Shown in pieces: positions 7,038 to 13,436 of a stretch of 13,888 nt of DNA (position 1 is its first letter; every line of letters starts with the position of its first letter). The translations under genes were made by a program, and so were the position numbers. The notes beneath the pieces were generated by a model that was given only the letters and a program-made list of their open reading frames with translations, searched no databases and was not told the DNA's origin. The DNA comes from Acetobacteraceae bacterium (GTDB taxonomy: Bacteria > Pseudomonadota > Alphaproteobacteria > Acetobacterales > Acetobacteraceae). The stretch covers positions 1-13,888 of the forward strand of contig JANXRT010000261.1 of the NCBI GenBank assembly GCA_025356735.1, read 5' to 3'.

Positions 7038-7241
7038 TTGAGGTTCCTGCTGGATACCAACGTCCTGTCGGTAATGCGTCGCCGCGACCGCATGCATGCC
7101 AAGGTGGCGGCCTGGGCCAAAAGCGTTCTCGCCTCCGACCTGTTCCTGTCACCGATAACGATTTTGGAGATCGAGGCCGGCACGCTCTTGCTGCTGCGCC
7201 CGGATTCAGCTTCAGGCGGCATCTTTCGGGCATGAATCGAC
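7038..7241 (+). pseudogene. PIN-domain (VapC-type) toxin, N-terminal fragment
   Basis: VapC-type PIN toxins are RNases that use a cluster of acidic residues. From the in-frame TTG at 7038 the reading is (M)RFLLDTNVLSVMRRRDRMH, the family start with the first catalytic Asp (residue 6). It continues through SDLFLSPITILEIEAGTL, with the conserved Glu at 44/46, to SASGGIFRA. A TGA stop follows at 7233-7235. The next codons read Ile-Asp, so the sequence is FRA-stop-ID where family members usually read RAW-[IL]-[DE]. This suggests a Trp TGG changed to TGA. The homology continues about 1.09 kb downstream at 8336. A Shine-Dalgarno is lacking, and TTG may be a decayed ATG. The fragment lacks the C-terminal acidic residues, so no active enzyme is expected from it. 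Confidence 0.85.
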
Positions 7242-7367
7242 AACGTCGGCAATCTGCCGCCGGGTGTAAGTCGGCATCCCAGCGAGCGGCTGGTGCCAAC
7301 AGGTAGCTGTGGTTGGCCGTGATACGACGGCACGGAAACTTTCGTCGGTGTCCTTTACACTTAATCA

Positions 7368-7387
7368 AAACACGAGAAAGCGTGTTT
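7368..7387. promoter_or_regulatory. Inverted repeat upstream of the PEP-CTERM gene
   Basis: AAACACG (7368-7374) and CGTGTTT (7381-7387) form a perfect 7-bp inverted repeat with a 6-nt spacer, 115 bp before the PEP-CTERM start. It lies in an AT-rich tract that also has TTTACA at 7354 and 7414 as possible -35 elements, without a strong -10. It could be an operator. As a terminator it lacks a GC-rich stem, so that reading is less likely. Confidence 0.35.
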
Positions 7388-7502
7388 CATTAACCACATG
7401 ATTCTAAGGAAAATTTACATTCGGCATGATTGTTGCAATAGCGATTTAGGCGCATGGACCCGGCAGTTGCAGGTTCCGAACTTAACCTAAGCGGAGACGA
7501 TT

Positions 7503-8294
7503 ATGCATGCACACAAGCTCTTTGCCGCCGTCCTCATCAGCGGGGCGCTTTTCTGCAGCCCAGGCAATGCCACCCTTTTGGCCGTGTCCCCCTCCATAAC
7601 GCATATCATTACGTATAACTCCCAAGTCGACCCGGCGCATTCGCATGGGGTTTTCGGTTCGGCGCTTTTTTTCGCCGAAGATGGCGGAGGCTTCTTCGCA
7701 AATGGCAGTATTGCCCTTGTACCCAGTCCTCATGAGATAGCTTTTGCCTCGGCGAACAGTCCGGGTGCGGCCGAGGCCACTACCTACATCGATTACTTCT
7801 TCGCCGTGGTCGGACCTTCGGGCATAGACGTTCCTTTGATTATAAGTGCGAGTGCCGCCGTCAGCGCGACCACCGTCGGTTCGGTAGGCACAGTCCAGGC
7901 GATAGCACTTCTTACTTTAGGATTTAACGATCCAACCCCGGTCTATACTGCGGAAGCATGTTTGGACGTCCATGGAAGTAGCTGTTTGTTCTCGTCTTCA
8001 TTTTCGTTCCTAAAAACGATAATGGCGACTTCAAATCATGAAGACAACATCCAGCTTAGCCTGAACCTGACGGCCAATCCTCTCGCCGTAGGTGCGTCGG
8101 CGATTGTGTCAGGATACATTGACCCTATAATCACCATTGATCCCACCTTTTTGCGTGCGAAGGAGTTCTCGCTGATTTTCAGCAGTGGGGTCGGAAACTC
8201 GCCCCTAGCGTTAGTTCCTGAGCCGATATCGCTGTCCGTTCTTGGAGGCGCTGTCGTAAGCCTCCTGGCTGTTCGCGGTCGCCGACGTTCCTAG
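7503..8294 (+). CDS. PEP-CTERM sorting-domain protein, exported
   Basis: PEP-CTERM proteins are exported, anchored by the C-terminal tripartite signal, and processed by an exosortase; many are surface or matrix proteins. The protein is 263 aa. Residues 1-23 form a Sec signal peptide ending GNA. A Ser/Ala/Gly-rich body of unknown function contains a possible disulphide pair (C153, C161) and the segment YIDPIITIDPTFL...FSLIFSSGVGNS (205-233), a pattern I associate with other PEP-CTERM proteins. The end has VPEP (238-241), a hydrophobic helix (about 243-256) and the tail RGRRRS. ATG 7503 is supported by GGAG with an 8-nt gap. No exosortase is in the window. It uses codons such as TTA, ATA and AGT that neighbours rarely use, which suggests transfer. 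It sits inside the split PIN toxin gene. Confidence 0.88.
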   Translation: MHAHKLFAAVLISGALFCSPGNATLLAVSPSITHIITYNSQVDPAHSHGVFGSALFFAEDGGGFFANGSIALVPSPHEIAFASANSPGAAEATTYIDYFFAVVGPSGIDVPLIISASAAVSATTVGSVGTVQAIALLTLGFNDPTPVYTAEACLDVHGSSCLFSSSFSFLKTIMATSNHEDNIQLSLNLTANPLAVGASAIVSGYIDPIITIDPTFLRAKEFSLIFSSGVGNSPLALVPEPISLSVLGGAVVSLLAVRGRRRS

Positions 8295-8335
8295 GCGCGG
8301 CTGGTCTTAGCTGGATCCTAGTCATCCGGGTTTAA

Positions 8336-8548
8336 AAGGTGTTGCCGGCGTTCGAGGGCCATATCCTGCCGGTGGATACAACGGTGGCACAGCGTTGCGC
8401 ACGGTTGCATGTGCCAGATCCGCGCGGCGAACGGGACGCCTTGATCGCCGCGACGGCGCTGGTGCATCGTCTGCGGGTCGTCACCCGCAACGTGGCCGAC
8501 TTGGCGCCGATGGGCATGAAGCCGCTGAACTTTGGGACTGAGGCGACG
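8336..8548 (+). pseudogene. PIN-domain (VapC-type) toxin, C-terminal fragment
   Basis: The frame reads KVLPAFEGHILPVDTTVAQRCARLHVPDPRGERDALIAATALVHRLRVVTRNVADLAPMGMKPLN, the second half of a VapC-type PIN domain. It includes the later acidic residues in ERDALIAA and NVADL. An in-frame TAA at 8333-8335 lies directly upstream. The first plausible start is GTG 8339, with no usable ribosome binding site at a proper distance. The homology ends around 8530-8548, but the frame has no stop there and runs on into the esterase gene, so the native stop also seems lost. It belongs to the fragment at 7038-7241, and the two together make one toxin. It is not expected to fold or act alone. Confidence 0.85.
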
Positions 8549-8562
8549 GGAAGGGAGCCACC

Positions 8563-9486
8563 ATGCCGGTCCATCCGGAAATTCAATCGATGCTCGATGC
8601 CGCCAAGGGCGCGCCGCCGATGCAGACGCTGCCGATCGAGGTGGTGCGCGTGGCGTTCGAAAAGCAGCGCGCCTTCGGCAACCGCCGCGTGCCGCTGGCC
8701 GACATCACGGAAAAAACCATCGACGGCCCGGGCGGCGCGCTGAAGCTCCGTATCTACACGCCGCATGGGGAAAAGAAATTCCCGATGATCGTTTTTTACC
8801 ATGGCAGCGGCTTCGTCCTGTGCTCGCTCGACACCCACGACATGATGTGCCGGCTGCTCTGCGACGGCGTCGGCGCGGTGGTCGTTTCGGTCGATTACCG
8901 GCTGGCGCCCGAGCACAAATTTCCCGCCGGGCTGGAGGACTGCCTGGCTGCAACCCAGTGGGCGGTGGAGAACGCCTACGAGCTGCACGCCGACCGAGCC
9001 CGCGTCGCGATCGCGGGCGACAGTGCCGGGGGCAACCTGGCCGCCGTGGTGGCGATCCGTCTGCGCGACGAGAACGGCCCGGCCATCGCGGCACAGCTGC
9101 TGATCTATCCGGTGATCGATGCCGGCGCCGAAGCCGCGTCCTATGTCGAGAACGCCGAGGGCTACGGCCTGACCGCCGAGGGCATGCGCTGGTTCATCGG
9201 CCAGTACTTGCGCAGCCCGGCCGACGCGACCGACCCGCATGTGTCACCGATCCGGGCGGCGGACCACTTGGGATTGCCGCCGGCCTTCGTGCTGACCGCG
9301 GAGTACGATCCGTTGCGCGACGAGGGCGAGCAGTACGCCGCCAAGCTGATAGCGGCTGGCGTGCCGACCCAGCTTAAGCGCTATGACGGCATGAACCATG
9401 GCTTCTTCTTCTGGTACGATCGCATCGATACGACGCGCACCGCCATGACCGACGCATGCCTATGGTTGAAGGCCAGGCTGACTTAA
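8563..9486 (+). CDS. Alpha/beta hydrolase, HSL (family IV) esterase/lipase
   Basis: Members hydrolyse carboxylic esters, generally short to medium acyl chains; the natural substrate here is unknown. The protein is 307 aa, normal for the family, and appears cytoplasmic with no signal peptide. The oxyanion-hole motif is H80-G-S-G-F, where most members have HGGGF. DYRLAPEHKFPA (111-122) is the typical block after it. The nucleophile is Ser154 in GDSAGG. Asp249 (EYDPLRDEG) and His279 (DGMNHGFF) complete the triad. The start is fixed by AAGGGAG at 8551-8557 with a 5-nt spacer. It follows the PIN C-terminal fragment by about 15 bp, so the toxin transcript may once have read into it. It ends near a REP-like copy and the convergent holC gene. 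Confidence 0.95.
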   Translation: MPVHPEIQSMLDAAKGAPPMQTLPIEVVRVAFEKQRAFGNRRVPLADITEKTIDGPGGALKLRIYTPHGEKKFPMIVFYHGSGFVLCSLDTHDMMCRLLCDGVGAVVVSVDYRLAPEHKFPAGLEDCLAATQWAVENAYELHADRARVAIAGDSAGGNLAAVVAIRLRDENGPAIAAQLLIYPVIDAGAEAASYVENAEGYGLTAEGMRWFIGQYLRSPADATDPHVSPIRAADHLGLPPAFVLTAEYDPLRDEGEQYAAKLIAAGVPTQLKRYDGMNHGFFFWYDRIDTTRTAMTDACLWLKARLT

Positions 9487-9515
9487 AAGGATGCGCTCCC
9501 AGGACGCTATCCTGA

Positions 9516-9541
9516 CGGGGTTTGGGCAGAGCCCCATGCTT
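9516..9541. repeat. Third, diverged REP-like unit between esterase and holC
   Basis: The 26 bases match the right arm of the repeat at 1970-1998 with one gap and one substitution over 27 positions. They include the GGGGTTTGGG and GAGCCCCATGCTT parts. The unit lies in the 53-bp gap between two convergent genes, a usual place for REP elements, and its last bases form part of the holC stop codon (TAA on the minus strand, 9542-9540). A broken inverted repeat upstream (GGAT-GCG / CGC-tATCC, 9489-9512) may belong to the same element. Confidence 0.75.
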
Positions 9542-9986
9542 AAGCCTTCTTCTCCCACCCTTTCGCGCCCTGCTGCCAGTAAGCCAAGCTATATCCGGCA
9601 GCCTTGGCGGAGGTCCAGCGCGCGCGGGCCGCCTGCACGGCCGTCTCGTCCCGCCCATCGAACAGGTCAAATACCCGGTCGAACTCGGCCAGGCGCTGCG
9701 TAGCGGCTCCATCGATCACGAACAGGAACCTGGCGCCGTTCGGCGCTGCGTCGTCGCACGACAGCCAGATCGGCTGCAGGTCGGCGTCGCCGTCAGCTTC
9801 GGTGCCGTGCGGCAGCCAGTTCGGCTCGGCACAGGCCCACAGCGACGCGTCCAGTTCGGCCACCCGTTCCTCCGACCTGCACAGAACCAAAGCACGCTGC
9901 CCAGTGGCCAGGGTGCGGCCGAGCAGCGGCGGCAGGGCGTCGTCGGGGCCGGTGCGGGTCAGATGGTAGAAGCCGATCTCGGTCAT
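9540..9986 (-). CDS. holC: DNA polymerase III chi subunit
   Basis: Chi (HolC) links the clamp loader to single-strand binding protein at the replication fork. The protein is 148 aa, the typical length. It begins MTEIGFYHLTRTGPDDALPPLLGRTL and contains RALVLCRSEERVAELDASLWA, the usual chi N-terminal pattern. The family's conserved ending follows (FLFVIDGA, FDRVFDLFDGRDE, AARARWTSAKAAGYSLAYWQQG). The ATG at 9986 overlaps the pepA stop as ATGA, which indicates translational coupling. The pepA-holC order is common in alphaproteobacteria. The stop codon falls at the edge of a REP-like repeat. Confidence 0.94.
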   Translation of the reverse strand: MTEIGFYHLTRTGPDDALPPLLGRTLATGQRALVLCRSEERVAELDASLWACAEPNWLPHGTEADGDADLQPIWLSCDDAAPNGARFLFVIDGAATQRLAEFDRVFDLFDGRDETAVQAARARWTSAKAAGYSLAYWQQGAKGWEKKA

Positions 9987-11452
9987 TCGGTTTCGAAGTT
10001 GTCCGCCACCAGCCGGTCGAGCAACCGCACGCCGAAGGCGGCGGCGCCTTTGGGGATGGTCGGCGCGTCCTTGCTGGTCCAGGCCATGCCGGCGATGTCG
10101 AGATGCGCCCAGGGCTTGCCGTTGACGAACCGCTCGATGAACTGGGCGGCGGTGATGGAGCCGCCGGCGCGGCCGCCGCCGACGTTCTTCATGTCGGCGA
10201 TTTCCGACTTCAGCGCCTTGTCGTAGTCGGCCGACATCGGCATCCGCCATAATTTTTCACCGGTTGCGCGGCCGGCCGCTGTCAGCTTTTCGCAAAGAGA
10301 GTCATCGTTGCTGAACAGCCCGGCATGTTCGTGGCCGAGGCCGACAATGATCGCGCCGGTCAGCGTCGCCAGGTTGACCATGAATTGCGGATCGAACTTC
10401 TGCTGGCAGTACCAGAGCACGTCGGCCAGCACCAACCGCCCCTCGGCGTCGGTGTTGATGACCTCGATGGTCTGGCCGGAATAGCTGGTCAGCACGTCGC
10501 CGGGGCGCATGGCGGAGCCGGACGGCATGTTCTCGACCAGCCCGACCAGGCCAATGGCGTTCACCTTTGCTTTACGTCCAGCGAGCGCCGCCATCAGCCC
10601 GACCACGGCGCCGGCGCCGGCCATGTCCCACTTCATGTCCTCCATGCCGCCGGCCGGCTTGATCGAGATGCCGCCGGTGTCGAAGGTGACGCCCTTGCCG
10701 ACGAAGGCGACGGGCCTCGCGTCACCGCCGTTGTTCCAGCGCATGACAACCATGCGCGGCTCGGTGACGCTGCCGTAGGACACGCCCATCAGCGCGCCAA
10801 AACCAAGCTCGATCATTTCCTTGGGGCCGAAAACCTCAACCTCGACGCCCAGCGAGGAAAGCTTCTGGCAGCGGTCGGCCATCTCGGCCGGGAACAGCAC
10901 ATTGGGCGGCTCGGTGATCAGGTCGCGCGACAGGAAAACACCGTCCGCCACGGCGCGCATCGGCGCGTAGGCCGAAGTCGCCTGCGCGGCGGCGTCGGTG
11001 AGGATGGTCAGGCCGGCGAGCTTCGGCTTGTCCTCGGTCTTCTCCTTGGTGCGATAGCGATCGAACCGGTAGCCGCGCAGCGTGGCGCCCATGGCGATCG
11101 CCGCGGCGAGTTCCGGGGTCAGGCCGCCGGCATCGACCGCGAGGACCGGTTCGGCCGAAAGCTGGGCCGCGAGGCTGCCGCCGGCGTCTTCCACGATGCG
11201 CGCGGTGAGTTCGTCACGTTTGCCCAGGCCGACGACAACGATGCGCGACAGGCCGGCGCCGGGGCCGGGAATGGACACGCTCTTGCCTTTGCCGCCCTTG
11301 AACTCGCTCGCGGCGACGGCGCGGGCGACGGCGCCGCCGGTTGCCTCGTCCGCCTGTCGCGCGAACGGGGAAAGTTCCTCGCCCTCGATGGCGAGCAGCA
11401 CCAGGGTGCCGGACGTGGGCAGGGCGGCGGCGGCGAAGGCGATATCCAACAT
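9983..11452 (-). CDS. pepA: Leucyl aminopeptidase (M17, PepA type)
   Basis: This is a hexameric two-metal aminopeptidase that removes N-terminal residues from peptides in the cytoplasm. PepA of E. coli also serves as a DNA-binding protein in Xer recombination, and that role is not assumed here. The protein is 489 aa, close to the usual 490-505. The N-terminal macro-like domain covers about 1-160. The catalytic domain carries the metal and active-site residues in GKGVTFDTGGISIKP (K253, D258, K265), KWDMAGAG (D276) and the signature NTDAEGRL (333-340, with D335, E337, R339). ATG 11452 is preceded by GGAG with an 8-nt gap. It is cotranscribed with holC and diverges from the sua5-type gene, 82 bp away. 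Confidence 0.97.
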   Translation of the reverse strand: MLDIAFAAAALPTSGTLVLLAIEGEELSPFARQADEATGGAVARAVAASEFKGGKGKSVSIPGPGAGLSRIVVVGLGKRDELTARIVEDAGGSLAAQLSAEPVLAVDAGGLTPELAAAIAMGATLRGYRFDRYRTKEKTEDKPKLAGLTILTDAAAQATSAYAPMRAVADGVFLSRDLITEPPNVLFPAEMADRCQKLSSLGVEVEVFGPKEMIELGFGALMGVSYGSVTEPRMVVMRWNNGGDARPVAFVGKGVTFDTGGISIKPAGGMEDMKWDMAGAGAVVGLMAALAGRKAKVNAIGLVGLVENMPSGSAMRPGDVLTSYSGQTIEVINTDAEGRLVLADVLWYCQQKFDPQFMVNLATLTGAIIVGLGHEHAGLFSNDDSLCEKLTAAGRATGEKLWRMPMSADYDKALKSEIADMKNVGGGRAGGSITAAQFIERFVNGKPWAHLDIAGMAWTSKDAPTIPKGAAAFGVRLLDRLVADNFETE

Positions 11453-11534
11453 CGAAACGGCTCCAACAACGGTGCCCGACTGTAGCAGCGCCGCCGCACT
11501 TTGCCAGCTTGGCCGGGCGCGCTATCACGCAACC
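11453..11534. promoter_or_regulatory. Short divergent intergenic region between pepA and the sua5-type gene
   Basis: These 82 bp must hold the promoters of two divergent transcripts unless either is read from further away. I can see only the GGAG for pepA. No clear -35/-10 pair or palindrome stands out. Confidence 0.3.
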
Positions 11535-12512
11535 ATGACAGAGTTGCTGCCCGACACCGAAGCCGGCATCGGCCGCGCCGCCGAGCTGATCCTGACCGGC
11601 GAGCTGGTGGCGTTCGGCACCGAAACGGTTTTTGGACTTGGCGCCGACGCGACCAACGACCGCGCGGTGGCGGCGATCTTCACGGCCAAGGGGCGGCCGC
11701 ACTTCAATCCGTTGATTTGTCACTACCCGACAAGAAAAGCCGCTTTCGCGCACGTCGTCGCCAACGATGCGGCAAGGCTGCTTGCAGAAGAGTTCTGGCC
11801 AGGGCCTTTGACGATGGTGCTGCCACGCCACATCGCCTGCCCGGTGGCCTTGCTGGCCGGGGCCGGGCTGGAAACGCTGGCGGTGCGCGTGCCGGCCTTG
11901 CTCTCGGCGCTGACGCTGCTGCGCGAGGTCGGGCGGCCGGTGGCAGCACCTTCCGCCAACCGTTCCGGCGAGGTCAGCCCGAGCACGGCGATGCACGTGC
12001 TGCAAGGATTATCCGGACGGATCGCCGCGGTGCTGGATACGGGCCCGTGCCGGGTCGGGCTGGAGTCCACCGTGCTCGACCTGACCGGGCCGCGTCCGGT
12101 GCTGCTGCGCCCGGGCGGCGTGACGGCGGAGGCGATCGAGGCGCTGGTCGGACCGGTCGGGCGACCAATCCCGCCCACCATCGCAGAGGCATCGCGCGGC
12201 TTGCGTTCGCCCGGCCTGCTGGTGTCGCATTACGCGCCGGCGCTGGCGGTGCGGCTGGATGTTGCCGCGGTTGCGGCGAACGAGGCGCTGCTGGCATTCG
12301 GGGTGGCCTTGCCGGACGCGGCTTGTGTGTTCAACCTCAGCGAGACGGGCGACCTGACCGAAGCGGCGGCCAGGCTTTTCACCGGATTGCGGTGGCTGGA
12401 TGCCGAGGGTGGGCGGCTCGGGCTGGCCCGGATCGCCGCCATGCCGGTGCCGGCGACCGGACTTGGCCTCGCGATCAACGACCGACTGCAACGCGCCGCC
12501 GCACCACGTTAG
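11535..12512 (+). CDS. L-threonylcarbamoyladenylate synthase (Sua5/YwlC type)
   Basis: The enzyme makes threonylcarbamoyl-AMP from Thr, bicarbonate and ATP for the t6A37 modification of ANN-decoding tRNAs. The protein is 325 aa, which makes it the two-domain Sua5 type and not the short TsaC. The YrdC domain has GELVAFGTETVFGLGADA (22-39), the KxR/NPL site (K52, R54, N58-P59-L60), WPGPLTMVL (88-96) and APSANRSGEVSPS (138-150). The linker motif SPGLLVSHYAP (225-235) and a Rossmann-like Sua5 domain follow. ATG 11535 gives the conserved family start; its Shine-Dalgarno is weak. It is followed 26 bp later by an MBL-fold gene on the same strand. Confidence 0.95.
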   Translation: MTELLPDTEAGIGRAAELILTGELVAFGTETVFGLGADATNDRAVAAIFTAKGRPHFNPLICHYPTRKAAFAHVVANDAARLLAEEFWPGPLTMVLPRHIACPVALLAGAGLETLAVRVPALLSALTLLREVGRPVAAPSANRSGEVSPSTAMHVLQGLSGRIAAVLDTGPCRVGLESTVLDLTGPRPVLLRPGGVTAEAIEALVGPVGRPIPPTIAEASRGLRSPGLLVSHYAPALAVRLDVAAVAANEALLAFGVALPDAACVFNLSETGDLTEAAARLFTGLRWLDAEGGRLGLARIAAMPVPATGLGLAINDRLQRAAAPR

Positions 12513-12538
12513 GGCCGCACCACCTTGGGGGGATGAAC

Positions 12539-13420
12539 ATGGCATTGGCTTCAGAGGCGCAGATTCCGGGCGTCTATCGCCGGCGCATCGGCGACATCGT
12601 CGTGACCGCGCTGAGCGACGGCTTCCTCGACGGCTCGCTGGAGGTGCTGCAGAACATCACGCCCGACGAGGCCGCCGCGATGCTGCGGGCCGCGTTCAAG
12701 CCGGTGCCGCGGCGGACCTCGGTCAACTGCTTCGTCATCGAGAGCGCTGGGCGGGTGGCGCTGCTGGAAACCGGGTCCGGCACCTACTTGGCACCGACCG
12801 CCGGCGCCTTGCGGCACAACATGGCGGCGGCGGGGTTCGATCCGGCGTCCGTTCAAACCATATTGCTGACCCACATGCACCCGGACCACTCGGCCGGGCT
12901 GACCAACCGCGACACCGGCGAGCGCTATTTTCCCAATGCCGAGCTACGCGCCCACGAGGAAGAATTCCGCTACTGGTTCAACGACGCGTCGATGGCCAAC
13001 GCCACCGAGCGGGAGCGTGCACTGTATTTCGGCTGCACGCGCGAGCAGGTGTCGCCGTACCGCGATCGCTACAACCCATTCACTGGCGGTGAGGTGTTTC
13101 CCGGCGTCACCGCCGTTCCGCTGCCCGGCCACACGCCGGGGCATACCGGCTACCTGGTGCAGTCGGGGAACGAGCAACTGCTGATCTGGGGCGACATCGT
13201 GCATGTGCCGGATGTTCAGGTGCCACGCCCAGAAGTCACCATCGCCTTCGACACCGATCCGGCCGCCGCCGCGGCGACACGGCGGCGCATATTCGACCAG
13301 GTCGCGGCCGACCGGCTTCTGGTGGCCGGGATGCATATCCATTTCCCCGGTTTCGCCAACCTGACACGGCAAGGCGACGGCTATGCGATTATTTACGAAA
13401 ACTGGCAGCAGGCGCTCTAG
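12539..13420 (+). CDS. MBL-fold metallo-hydrolase
   Basis: This is a metallo-beta-lactamase-fold hydrolase of 293 aa with no signal peptide. The metal site is complete: HMHPDH (H112, H114, D116, H117), LPGHTPGHTG (H198), WGDIVH (D219) and MHIHFPG (H266/H268). The overall layout resembles the large group of lactonase-like (AHL lactonase/AttM-like) and uncharacterised MBL enzymes. The substrate cannot be read from the sequence. Two ATGs six bases apart compete (12533 and 12539). The run of G at 12527-12532 abuts the first and lies six bases before the second, so I favour 12539. It lies between the sua5-type gene and an FAD-linked oxidase with short gaps, so it is probably in one transcript with them. 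Confidence 0.9.
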   Translation: MALASEAQIPGVYRRRIGDIVVTALSDGFLDGSLEVLQNITPDEAAAMLRAAFKPVPRRTSVNCFVIESAGRVALLETGSGTYLAPTAGALRHNMAAAGFDPASVQTILLTHMHPDHSAGLTNRDTGERYFPNAELRAHEEEFRYWFNDASMANATERERALYFGCTREQVSPYRDRYNPFTGGEVFPGVTAVPLPGHTPGHTGYLVQSGNEQLLIWGDIVHVPDVQVPRPEVTIAFDTDPAAAAATRRRIFDQVAADRLLVAGMHIHFPGFANLTRQGDGYAIIYENWQQAL

Positions 13421-13436
13421 TTTGGACGGCAACGCC

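Larger units (their letters stand above)
7242..8335. other. Insertion of about 1.09 kb splitting the PIN toxin gene
   Basis: The two PIN fragments flank this segment, and by family pattern only about two residues are missing between them. The segment therefore looks like a nearly precise insertion. It is visibly richer in A and T than its surroundings and carries one gene, for a PEP-CTERM protein, preceded by 261 bp without a recognisable gene. I found no transposase, integrase, clear terminal inverted repeats or target duplication. The left boundary is uncertain by several bases because homology fades after the Ile-Asp codons. How it arrived is unknown. Confidence 0.65.

Noticed and set aside
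7242..8289. AACGTCGGC at the left junction (7242-7250) inverted at 8281-8289
   Set aside because: The right copy lies within the last codons of the PEP-CTERM gene, 46 bp short of the right junction. A 9-bp match between two such stretches is not strong evidence of an element end.
7199..8330. CCCGGAT (7199-7205) and ATCCGGG (8324-8330) as terminal inverted repeats of the insertion
   Set aside because: The left copy lies inside the toxin homology, about 37 bp before the junction, so it cannot be the element end. A 7-bp match is expected by chance.
8339..8743. The C-terminal PIN fragment as an independent gene from GTG 8339
   Set aside because: There is no ribosome binding site at a proper distance and it has only the second half of a PIN fold. 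The frame runs nearly 200 bp into the esterase gene without a stop at the expected place.
10325..11485. 386-codon plus-strand open frame opposite pepA, and similar frames opposite prfC (622-1428) and the ABC-F gene (5244-6284)
   Set aside because: All are antisense to genes with intact catalytic motifs, and their translations show no family.
11501..12532. Upstream extension of the MBL-fold frame over the sua5-type gene
   Set aside because: The extension overlaps a well supported gene in another frame and gives low-complexity Arg/Gly/Ala sequence. The MBL fold starts only after 12539.
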